A stretch of 64,000 nucleotides of DNA from CAVRZJ01 sp964594125 (GTDB taxonomy: Bacteria; Acidobacteriota; Thermoanaerobaculia; Thermoanaerobaculales; Thermoanaerobaculaceae), in contig CAZQLL010000004.1 of assembly GCA_964594125.1 (NCBI GenBank), positions 62,001 to 126,000 of the forward strand, written 5' to 3'. The notes beneath the pieces were generated by a model. The model saw nothing but the letters and a program-made list of their open reading frames with translations, ran no database searches and had not been told where the DNA came from. The translations under genes and the position numbers were made by a program. Of the stretch, positions 25,290 through 33,491 are shown one piece after another (position 1 is the first letter of the stretch; each line of letters starts with the position of its first letter).

Positions 25290-26432
25290 TCAGGGTCGCG
25301 CGCTAGCGCGGCCGAGCACCTTCGCGACCAGCGCCTCGAGCGCGGCGGCGTAGGAGTCCCAACTCCACGCCGCGGCGGCGGCGCAGGCGCCGGCTCCGAG
25401 CCGCCGGCGCAGCTCCGGGTCGAGGAGGCGCGCAATGGCCGCGGCCAGTGCGCCCGCGTCGCCGGGCGGCACGAGCAGCCCGCTGCGCCCGTCCTCGACG
25501 ATCTCGCCGAGACCGCCGACCGCCGAAGCGACGATCGGCAGGCCGTGGCCGAGCGCCTGCGCGGCCACCGCCGAGCCGGTGGCGGTGCGGTACGGCAGCG
25601 CCATGGCGTCGGCCGCGCCGAACCACGCCCGGACCTCCTCTTCAGGCACCCACTCGAGGCGCACCACGGCGCGCCCGGCCCCCTGCAGGCGGTCGAGCCT
25701 CTCCCGGGTGGCCGGGTCGAGCGCCCCCCACGGCTCGCCGGCAAGGAGCAGCACGAACGGCGACGATTCGGGAAGCCGCGACACGGCTTCGACGAGCACG
25801 TCGATACCCTTGTACGGGCGGATCAGTCCGAAGCACAGCAGCGCCACCCGGTCCGGCGCGATGCCGAGGCGCCCACGCGCCGTGCGCCGGTCGCTGTCCC
25901 CGGCCGCCGCCGTCGCCAGGGGGTGCACCGCAACGGGGGCACCAGGGTAGCGCTCCCCGATGCCGGCGGCGACCGAGCGCGCGTGGCACAGGAAGCCGCG
26001 GCAGCGCCCGAGAACGAGGTCGGCGGCGCGACGCGCCGTCCACCCCGCATCGTGGTCGCACGGGTTGTGCACGACGCCCACCAGCGGCGCCCGGCAGGCG
26101 CGCGCCAACCACGCCTCCATCGGCGCCCACGCCGCGGTCCAGTACGGCAGCACGAGCGCGTCGGGCGCCGCGGCACGCACGCGCGCGGCGAGCCGTCGCC
26201 ACGACAGCGGCTGCAGGACCCCGAACACCGGCTCGGCGAACGGCAGGCGTTCGCACGCGCCCTCGTCGATGTCGCGGGTGCCCGGGTAGAGGAAGCGCGG
26301 GTACTGGCGCGCCGCGGTCACGAACGCCGCCAAGCTGCCGCGGCGCGCGAGCGCGGCCGCGAGCTCCGTGGTCGTCCGCGAAATCCCGCCCCGGTACGGC
26401 CACGACGGCCCGACGAGCGCGATCCTCGGCAT
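25290..26432 (-). CDS. GT4-family glycosyltransferase
   Basis: Cytoplasmic or membrane-associated GT-B glycosyltransferase of 380 residues. N-terminal GPSWPYRGGISRTT is the acceptor-side glycine loop; the C-terminal donor domain has FGLIRPYKGID and the EX7E-like region ending in GSAVAAQALGHGLPIVAS. Probably acts in surface polysaccharide or glycolipid synthesis. No immediate operon partner; a multi-gene glycosylation operon lies 1 kb away on the same strand. Confidence 0.88.
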   Translation of the reverse strand: MPRIALVGPSWPYRGGISRTTTELAAALARRGSLAAFVTAARQYPRFLYPGTRDIDEGACERLPFAEPVFGVLQPLSWRRLAARVRAAAPDALVLPYWTAAWAPMEAWLARACRAPLVGVVHNPCDHDAGWTARRAADLVLGRCRGFLCHARSVAAGIGERYPGAPVAVHPLATAAAGDSDRRTARGRLGIAPDRVALLCFGLIRPYKGIDVLVEAVSRLPESSPFVLLLAGEPWGALDPATRERLDRLQGAGRAVVRLEWVPEEEVRAWFGAADAMALPYRTATGSAVAAQALGHGLPIVASAVGGLGEIVEDGRSGLLVPPGDAGALAAAIARLLDPELRRRLGAGACAAAAAWSWDSYAAALEALVAKVLGRASARP

Positions 26433-26559
26433 TCGCGAAGCCTAGCACTGCGCGCCGGCGAGCGGCTCCTGGCGTATCGCGCCACCCGGGAGCGGAATTG
26501 ACACCGCGCGGGCGCCGGTTCACTCTTGCCGCGTCGCTGCGCGCCAGCGGGGGAGCCTG

Positions 26560-27012
26560 ATGCCATCGCCATTCGAAGCCATCGTCAGCTACTTCGAGCG
26601 GGACAACTGGAAGTTCCGCCGACTGCCCGGCCACGAGGCCATCGAAATGGGGGTCGCCGGGGAGGCCGGGAACTACCGTCTCGTCGCGGTCGTCGACGGC
26701 GACCGCAACATCGTCCGCTTTCTCACCTTTCTGGAAGGCAAGGCGCCGGAGACGCGCCGCCGGGAGGTGATGGAGTACCTGACGAGGGCCAACTACGGCC
26801 TGCTCCTCGGCAACTTCGAGCTCGACCTCGCCGACGGCGAGATCCGCTTCAAGTGCGCCGCCGACGTCGAGCACACCGGGTTCTCCTACGAGCAGTACCA
26901 GAGCATGCTCTACGTGTCGGTCGCCATGATGGACCGCTACTACCCGGGGCTGCAGAAGGTGGTGCAGGGCTCCGCGGACGCCGCCGCGGCGATCGCCGAG
27001 GCGGAGCAGTGA
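26560..27012 (+). CDS. YbjN-domain protein
   Basis: 150-residue cytoplasmic protein with the YbjN fold, which resembles type III secretion chaperones. The pattern EAIVSYFERDNWKFRR, then a beta-sheet core and a C-terminal helix after YYPGLQKVV is typical. Function unknown; E. coli YbjN modulates motility and stress. The ATG has GGGGGAG five bases upstream. Convergent with the GT2 gene across a repeat-bounded gap. Confidence 0.8.
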   Translation: MPSPFEAIVSYFERDNWKFRRLPGHEAIEMGVAGEAGNYRLVAVVDGDRNIVRFLTFLEGKAPETRRREVMEYLTRANYGLLLGNFELDLADGEIRFKCAADVEHTGFSYEQYQSMLYVSVAMMDRYYPGLQKVVQGSADAAAAIAEAEQ

Positions 27013-27018
27013 CCGCGG

Positions 27019-27276
27019 GAGCCTGAGCACGAGCCCGAGTGTGGGCAGGAGCCGGGGCCCCCGGCGTCGTGTCCATCGTTGCCAGCCCCGGCCGGCGTTC
27101 GCGCCCAGGTGCGCAGCAGCCGGGCAACCCGATACACGGCGGGTGCGTTGCCTGACAGGTCAGACTCGACCGCGCCCGAACCCGTCGCTTCCGCGCCCCC
27201 TCGCGAGCGGAGACGCCTTTCAACCAAGTGAGGTCACCGCAACTCCGCCGGCCTGCTCACACTCATGCTCACACTC
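27019..27276. repeat. Convergent intergenic element with inverted hexamer arrays
   Basis: Left array on the plus strand: GAGCCT, GAGCAC, GAGCCC, GAGTGT, GGGCAG, GAGCCG (27019-27054). Right array read on the minus strand: GAGTGT, GAGCAT, GAGTGT, GAGCAG (27253-27276), so the arrays are inverted. They begin seven bases after the YbjN stop and end on the GT2 stop. The ~198-bp core has no gene that I can recognise; it contains the small palindrome CTGACAGGTCAG. The layout parallels the heptad elements of the mutasome operon. Confidence 0.65.
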
Positions 27277-28222
27277 ACACGTGCACCGAGTTCCCTGGGA
27301 ACCCGACTTTCTCGCGCACCAGGTAGAGGGGGCGGCGCTTGACCTCCTCGAAGATGCGCCCGACGTAGGCGCCGAGCGCGCCCATGCACAGGAGCTGGAC
27401 GCCGCCGAGAAGCAACAGCCCGGCGAACAGCGGCACCCAGTTGCGCCACCACACGCCCGCCAGGCCGAGCCCGACTGCAACGGCCGCACCGAGGACCGCC
27501 AGCGCGGTCACCGCCGCGCCGAGCCACGTGGCCGCCGCGAGCGGCGCCCGCGAAAAGGAGACGAGCCCGTCGCCGGCCAACTTCAGGATGCGTCCGAGCG
27601 TGTACTTCGTCTCGCCCGCCGCCCGCGCCGGGCGCTGGAACGGCACCCCCACCTGCCGGAACCCCATCCAGGCCACCATGCCGCGGGTGAACCGGTGCTG
27701 CTCCCGCATCGCACGGAACGCCTCGACGGCGCACCGGTCCATGAGCCGGAAGTCCCCGGTGTCGATCGGAAGGTCGACCCGAGTGACCGCCCTGAGCAGG
27801 CGATAGAACAGCGCCGCCGTCGCCTTCTTGAGGAACGACTCCCCTTCCCTGCCGCTGCGCTGCGCGTAGACGACGTCGTACCCCTCGCGCCAGCGCGCGA
27901 TCAGCTCGGGGAGCAGCTCCGGCGGGTCCTGGCCGTCGGCGTCCATGATCACCACGGCCTCGCCCTCCGCATGGTCGAGCCCGGCGGCGAACGCCTTCTG
28001 GTGGCCGAAGTTGCGGGAGAAGCGCACGCCCTTGAAGCGCGCATCGGCGATGGCGAGCCCGGTCACGAGCTCCCAGGTGCGATCGCTCGAGCCGTCATCG
28101 ACGAAGATGACCTCGAACGAGGCGGCCGCGCCGGGCAGCACGTCCAGCAGGCGCCGGGCCACCCCGGGGATGTTGGCCTCCTCGTTCAGCACGGGCAGGA
28201 CGACAGACAGCTCGGGCTTCAC
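27275..28222 (-). CDS. GT2 glycosyltransferase (DPM1/ArnC/GtrB type) with two membrane helices
   Basis: Transfers a sugar from a nucleotide donor to a polyprenyl phosphate, providing the lipid-linked donor for extracytoplasmic transferases. Motifs VVLPVLNEEANI, DDGSSD and metal-binding MDADGQDPPE lie in the first 115 residues; two C-terminal transmembrane helices follow residue ~240. 315 residues. The GTG at 28222 overlaps the preceding gene by four bases (GTGA) and opens directly on the GT2 fold. Last gene of a four-gene operon whose other members are membrane transferases that would use its product. Confidence 0.9.
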   Translation of the reverse strand: MKPELSVVLPVLNEEANIPGVARRLLDVLPGAAASFEVIFVDDGSSDRTWELVTGLAIADARFKGVRFSRNFGHQKAFAAGLDHAEGEAVVIMDADGQDPPELLPELIARWREGYDVVYAQRSGREGESFLKKATAALFYRLLRAVTRVDLPIDTGDFRLMDRCAVEAFRAMREQHRFTRGMVAWMGFRQVGVPFQRPARAAGETKYTLGRILKLAGDGLVSFSRAPLAAATWLGAAVTALAVLGAAVAVGLGLAGVWWRNWVPLFAGLLLLGGVQLLCMGALGAYVGRIFEEVKRRPLYLVREKVGFPGNSVHV

Positions 28223-29766
28223 CGTGTCCCTCCTTCCTCTCCTGCCGCGCCGCCGGGAGCGCGCTCGAAGACCGTGACATCGGTCGCGCCGATCGGCGAC
28301 CATGCCTCGCGCGTGGCGAACCAGTGGGCGACGTCAAGCGGACCGACTCCGCCCCACTCCTCCACCCACCAGCCGCGCAGCGGCATGCGCCGCGCCGCGT
28401 ACCCCGCGCCGAGGCGCTCGCGGACTGCCGTCTCGTCGCCAGGATCGCACACGGCCAGGTGCGGGCGCGACCCCGCGGCCGGCAGCCCCCACGCCACCCG
28501 CAGGCGCCGCCACTGCCAGGAGAGCGGCCACGACCCCTCGCCTGACACCGCGGCGAGCAGGTCGTCGGGAGCGGCGGCGGCGAGCTCGGCGCCGCGGCGC
28601 GCCAGCGCTCCGGCCTCCGGCGTCGTCTGCACGAAGACGATCAGCTCGGCATGCGGGTCCGCGGTCGTGATCGTCGGGTACAGGAAGCTCGAAGCGACCG
28701 TGCTCCACGCCGTCGCCGCCAGTCCGGCAGCGGCGAGGCCGCGCGACCACCAGCGCCCGCGGCCCGAGAACGCGCGGGCGAGCTGCGCGCCTGCCAGCGG
28801 CACCAGCGGCAGCACCTGGTGGACCAGCAGCCACGGGGTCTTCTCGCCGAGGTAGGCGTAGGTCCCCACCGCCAGCCCCGCCCAGGCCAGACAGAACACC
28901 TCGAGACGGCCCATTTGGGCGCCGCGGCGCGCGGCCCATGCAAGCGCCGCGCCGGCGATCAGGAACTCGTACAGACCGAGCCGCGGCAGGTGATAGTGCC
29001 ATGGGCCTCCGACCCGCTGGATCTCGTGCTGGCTGTACCAGTACGAGATCGCCTTCAGCGGGAACGCAAAGTCCTCCGGGTGCACGAAGCCGAACGTGTA
29101 GGCGGTGATCGCGATGGCGACGAACCAGAGCACAGCGGTGCCGATCCGGAACGCGTGCCCGCGCGCCCAGTCGAGCCCACGCGCGAGGCTGCGCCGCACT
29201 CCGCACCGCACCGCCGCCGCCGCCGCGCCGCCGGCGAGCAGCGGACAGGTGACGTAGAACGTCTCCTTCGAGATCGCGTGCAGCGCCGCGAGCACGCCCA
29301 CCCACGGGATCAGGCGGCCGCCGTCCCGCCGGACGCCGGCGAGAACCACCAGCGCCGCGGCGGTGAACAGCGCAACCGGCACGTCGTTGCGGGCGAAGCG
29401 CGAGTAGTAGACGAAGCTCGGGCTCAGCGCGAGCACCGCGCCCGACCACCACGCTGCGGCGGGGCCGATGCGGCGGCGCAGCGCGAGGGGCAGCGCGACC
29501 AGCGCCACGCCGGCGAGCGCCGGGTAGAGGCGAGCCACCGCCAGCGTCTCGCCGAGCACGACGAACAGCGCGCCCATCGTGTAGAACAGCAGCGGGCCGT
29601 GATAGGTGGGATCGTAGCGGTAGGCGCGCTGCGTCACGAGCACGTCGGCGAAGTGCGCGTGCACCGCCTCGTCGTGGTGCGGCGGGCGCTCGCCGAGCGC
29701 CGCCAGGCGCAGCGCCAGCGCGAGCGCCAGCAGCGCCGCCCAGGCGAGCCGCTCGCGGCGCCTCAT
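28219..29766 (-). CDS. Agl23-like (TIGR03663) polytopic membrane glycosyltransferase
   Basis: 515-residue GT-C fold protein. The first extracytoplasmic loop has PPHHDEAVHAHFADVL with the acidic catalytic motif, then YDPTYHGPLLFYT, both hallmarks of the archaeal/Chloroflexi Agl23 family associated with flippase or surface glycosylation. About ten transmembrane helices and a soluble C-terminal tail. Overlaps both neighbours by four bases. Substrate unknown. Confidence 0.85.
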   Translation of the reverse strand: MRRRERLAWAALLALALALRLAALGERPPHHDEAVHAHFADVLVTQRAYRYDPTYHGPLLFYTMGALFVVLGETLAVARLYPALAGVALVALPLALRRRIGPAAAWWSGAVLALSPSFVYYSRFARNDVPVALFTAAALVVLAGVRRDGGRLIPWVGVLAALHAISKETFYVTCPLLAGGAAAAAVRCGVRRSLARGLDWARGHAFRIGTAVLWFVAIAITAYTFGFVHPEDFAFPLKAISYWYSQHEIQRVGGPWHYHLPRLGLYEFLIAGAALAWAARRGAQMGRLEVFCLAWAGLAVGTYAYLGEKTPWLLVHQVLPLVPLAGAQLARAFSGRGRWWSRGLAAAGLAATAWSTVASSFLYPTITTADPHAELIVFVQTTPEAGALARRGAELAAAAPDDLLAAVSGEGSWPLSWQWRRLRVAWGLPAAGSRPHLAVCDPGDETAVRERLGAGYAARRMPLRGWWVEEWGGVGPLDVAHWFATREAWSPIGATDVTVFERAPGGAAGEEGGTR

Positions 29767-32700
29767 CGCCGCCCTCCGGCGGTGTCCAGCGAGAGCGCAG
29801 CCAGCCCGTCAGCCGCCGTCACGGTGCGCCATCCGGGCAGCGCCGCCACCGCGGGCGGCGGCGGCTCCCACTCGCACGCCGCCGCGACGCGGTGGCGGCG
29901 GACGAGCGCCGCCAGGAGGTCGAGGTCGGCGCGGTGCCGCAGCTCCCGCAGGTCGCTGCGCCGCAGCGCCGCCTCCGCCGGCGAGTGGTGGCGCTGCCAG
30001 AGGTGGTACTCCCACCCCACGAGCCCCGGACGCCCGGTGAACATCGGCACGCGCATCGAGTCGGAGTATGGCTCGCCCGGAGGCTCTATGACCGTCCCCG
30101 CCAGGCGCTCCGACGCCAGCCTCCGCAGCACCTCGGCCTGGCCGGGCGCCGCCGCGGCGAGGTAGGCGACACCGTCCAGGGTCGGCCGCGGGCCGGCTAC
30201 CCGCCGCGTCGCGATCACCGCCCGCGCACAGGCGACAGAGGTCGCCAGCCCCGCGGCGATCGCCGTTCCGGCCGCGGCCGCAAGCGCCGCGCGCCGCCAA
30301 CCGGGCACCGCCGGAAGCGCGGCGGCCAGCAGTCCGCCGAGCGCCGCGCCGAGCAGCAGGTGTGCCTGCAGGTGGAGCTTGAAGACGGTGTTCATGCGGT
30401 CCGAGATCGTCACCAGCTCCGGCGCCCACACGAGCGCGGCTCCGACCGCGACGAGGCACCACGCCCAGGCGATCCGCGCGCCGCGCCGGCGTCCCCACAC
30501 CGTCGCGGCGAGGCACACGGCCGCGAGCGCGGCCGGAATCCCGAAGAGCTGCACCAGCGCGCCGAGCGGTGCCGGGTCGCTGCGGTTGCTCTCCACCGCC
30601 GACCCGAGCGCTTCGACGCTCGACCAGTACGGAAACGCGGCCACGAGCGCTACGAGGGCCAGCGTCGCGAGGTACCCGGCGGCGCGCAGCAGCCGCCGCC
30701 GCGCGGCGCCCGCGACGGGCCCCGCCACGGCCGCGCCGGCGGCGAGCAGCGAGAGCGCCGGAATCTCCCAGGTGTTGGTCATCAGCTCGGCGGCGAGGAT
30801 ACCCCCGGCGAGCAGGGCGCCCGCCCGCAGGGGCAGCCGCCGTAACGCGGTCGCCGACGCCACGAGCACGAAGGCGAGAAAACCGGGGAAGCCCAGGAAA
30901 TGCGCGTGCAGATCGGCGAAAAGCGCCGTCCACACCGGGTACTCGTTGATCGTCGTGCCGATGACCCGCGAGCTCGCCCAGAAGCGGTTGAACTCGGGCG
31001 CCGCTAGCAGCCCGGGGACGAACGCGGCCGCAAGCGTGCCGATGAGCTGCGCCAGCGCCGCCGCGAGAACGGCCCCGGCGCGCCGCCCCGCCAGCAGCCA
31101 GCCCACCCCGGCCGCGCACCCGGCGGCGAGCGCCGGCACCGTGGCGGCGGCGAGGTTGAACGCGACCCCGAGCGACGCGCCGGCCGCGCGGCCGGCGCAG
31201 GCGTAGGGCAGGAAGCCGAAGAAGTAGTAGTGCAGCGGCTCGCCGGCGAGCCAGGGATCGGCGGGCGGCAGGTCGCCGGCGCGCATCAGGCCGGCGAGGA
31301 TGGCGGCGTCCATCGGCTTCTCGCCCCAGTAGATCTCGGGGTTGCACGCGCGGACACCGAGGAACAGCGCGAAGACGCCCCAGTGCAGCAGTGCTACGAA
31401 CCGGTACTGCGGCTCCCGCCACACCCGCCGCAGCTCCGCAACGCCCCACGGGGCGGCGAGCAGCGCCGCGGCGGCCGGGAGCCAGCCGTTCCAGCCCGGT
31501 ACGGCTGCCCACCCGAGCCACAGCCACGCCAGCCCGACAGCGGTCAGGCCGACCCAGCGAGCGATACCCCACCCGCCGTCCGGCAGCTCCGCGCCGGTCG
31601 CGCGCAGGAGACGGCGGCCGGCGATCCCCGCGAGCTCGATCACCGCGACCCACAGCGCCAGCCGGACCGCCTGCTCCGCGGCGCCGGTCCGCCACCCGCC
31701 GGGCAACGGGCGGTCGGCGTCGCGCCGCGAAGCGTACGGCGGCGTCCCGCGCGCCTGCAGGTCGCGGGTCTCCCAGCGCCCGCCGGCCGGCGCGAGGTCG
31801 ACCCGCTCCAGCAGCGCGCGCGCCAGCGCCGGCGAGTACGCCGCGGTCTTGCGGAACACCCACACCGGCGGGTGGTCGTAGACCGACAGGCTCTCGTCAG
31901 CGCCGAGTGTCGAGAGCGACAGCGGGCCGATGCCGACGCGGCGCTGGAAGGTAGCTGCCTCGCGGAAGCCGAGTGCGCCCGAGAACAGCAGGTGGTAGTA
32001 CTCCGAGGTCAGCGGGTACGCGTCCGGAACCCGGCAGATCGACCCGACGCCGCGCTGGCTCGCGAGCACCACCGCGTCGGCCCTCTCCAGCGCGGCGAGG
32101 AGCGCCTCGCGCTTATGCGGCGTGTCGGAGTCGAACGGGCGCGTCTCGACGATCGCCAGTCCATCGGCGCCCAGGCCTGGAAGCGGCAGCGGGTCGTCCC
32201 AGTACTCCGAGGTCACGGTCGAGCCCGGCGGCAGGTGGTCGCCCAGCCACCGGCTCGCCTCGACGCGTGTGTAGGAGCGCCAGGCGATGCTCGCCCACGA
32301 CACACCCCACACGGCGGTGAGCGCGACGGCGGCGAGCGCCAGACGGCGCCGCCGGCCGGACGCCAGCCACGCCGCCGCGGCGACCACCGCGAACGGAAGC
32401 GCAGGCAGGAGATAGCGCACCGGGCAGACCATCCGGGACAGGTGCCAGGCGGCGAGCGGCAGCACCCACGCCAGCACCGGCAGCCACTTCCGCTCGCCGA
32501 GCGCCGCCCGGCGGAGGCGGGCGCCCAAGGCGACCAGCAGGAGCGCCCCGAGCACCGGGCCGGTGCCCCAGACGAGCACGTTCGCCAGAGCGTCGAGCAC
32601 CAGGCGGCGGTCCGCCCACTGCAGGTTGGGCGGGTACTGCCAGGCCCCGGCGGCGATCGCAGCGAGCTGGTTCAGCGCGGCGAGCCGCCGCGGGCTCGGC

Positions 32701-33491
32701 AGCACGCTGAACGTGGACGCGAACGCCCCGGGGTCCGCAAGCTTGAGGGTGAAAAGCGCGGTCGCGGCGACCGTCGCCAGCGCACCGGCTGCCCAGCGGA
32801 TCGCCTCCCACGCCGCGCCCGGGCCGCCGCCGGCTCCGGTGTCCGCCTTCCCCTCCCTCCCGCCGGCAGCCGCCAGCAGCACGGCCACCGTCGGAATGAC
32901 CGCGGCGAGCAGCAGGTTCGGACGGCAAGCCGCGGCGGCGCCCAGCGCCGCCCCGGCGGCGAGCAGGCGCGCGGCGCCGAGCCGCCGCGCGGTAACGGCG
33001 CAGGCGAGCGCAAGCACCGCAGCGACCCCCCAGACGTCGCAGGTGGCGAATCGCGCCTGCTGGATGCAGGCGGCGCAGGCGGCGTACAGCGCTCCGGCGA
33101 TCAGCTCGGCACGCTCCCCCGCCAGCCGGCGCGCCAGCACCATCACGAGCCAGAGCGACAGGAGGTCGACGGCCACCGCGAGGCAGCGGCCGACCACCAG
33201 CAGGCCGCCGTAGTCGTGCATCCCGAGCACGGCGGCCAGCGCCGCGGTGACCTGCGGCGGCAGCGCCCCGTAGACGTAGAACTCGTAGCCGGCGTTGTTG
33301 GGGTTCGCTGGCGTGCGCCAGGGATCGAGCCCCTCCGCCGGCGTCGCCGGCATGCGCAGCCGCTCGGCGACCATCACCAGGAACCGCTCGTCGGGGTGCT
33401 GGTGGCGCCACCCGTCCCAGGCGACCCCGGACAGGCGCAGCGCCGCAGCCGCCGCCACGATCGCCGCGAGCGAGAGCGAGCGCCTACTCAC
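29763..33491 (-). CDS. Fusion of GT39-like transferase and DUF2298 (YYY) membrane domain
   Basis: 1242 residues with well over twenty predicted membrane helices. The N-terminal half resembles protein O-mannosyltransferase/RgtA-type GT-C enzymes (HQHPDERFLVMVAE). The C-terminal half is DUF2298, first described in Chloroflexi and archaea: YWGEKPMD, LHYYFFGFLPYA and NEYPVWTALFADLHAHF are its conserved loops. Probably attaches or modifies surface glycans from polyprenyl donors. Overlaps the upstream gene by eight bases and the downstream by four. Confidence 0.82.
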   Translation of the reverse strand: MSRRSLSLAAIVAAAAALRLSGVAWDGWRHQHPDERFLVMVAERLRMPATPAEGLDPWRTPANPNNAGYEFYVYGALPPQVTAALAAVLGMHDYGGLLVVGRCLAVAVDLLSLWLVMVLARRLAGERAELIAGALYAACAACIQQARFATCDVWGVAAVLALACAVTARRLGAARLLAAGAALGAAAACRPNLLLAAVIPTVAVLLAAAGGREGKADTGAGGGPGAAWEAIRWAAGALATVAATALFTLKLADPGAFASTFSVLPSPRRLAALNQLAAIAAGAWQYPPNLQWADRRLVLDALANVLVWGTGPVLGALLLVALGARLRRAALGERKWLPVLAWVLPLAAWHLSRMVCPVRYLLPALPFAVVAAAAWLASGRRRRLALAAVALTAVWGVSWASIAWRSYTRVEASRWLGDHLPPGSTVTSEYWDDPLPLPGLGADGLAIVETRPFDSDTPHKREALLAALERADAVVLASQRGVGSICRVPDAYPLTSEYYHLLFSGALGFREAATFQRRVGIGPLSLSTLGADESLSVYDHPPVWVFRKTAAYSPALARALLERVDLAPAGGRWETRDLQARGTPPYASRRDADRPLPGGWRTGAAEQAVRLALWVAVIELAGIAGRRLLRATGAELPDGGWGIARWVGLTAVGLAWLWLGWAAVPGWNGWLPAAAALLAAPWGVAELRRVWREPQYRFVALLHWGVFALFLGVRACNPEIYWGEKPMDAAILAGLMRAGDLPPADPWLAGEPLHYYFFGFLPYACAGRAAGASLGVAFNLAAATVPALAAGCAAGVGWLLAGRRAGAVLAAALAQLIGTLAAAFVPGLLAAPEFNRFWASSRVIGTTINEYPVWTALFADLHAHFLGFPGFLAFVLVASATALRRLPLRAGALLAGGILAAELMTNTWEIPALSLLAAGAAVAGPVAGAARRRLLRAAGYLATLALVALVAAFPYWSSVEALGSAVESNRSDPAPLGALVQLFGIPAALAAVCLAATVWGRRRGARIAWAWCLVAVGAALVWAPELVTISDRMNTVFKLHLQAHLLLGAALGGLLAAALPAVPGWRRAALAAAAGTAIAAGLATSVACARAVIATRRVAGPRPTLDGVAYLAAAAPGQAEVLRRLASERLAGTVIEPPGEPYSDSMRVPMFTGRPGLVGWEYHLWQRHHSPAEAALRRSDLRELRHRADLDLLAALVRRHRVAAACEWEPPPPAVAALPGWRTVTAADGLAALSLDTAGGRR

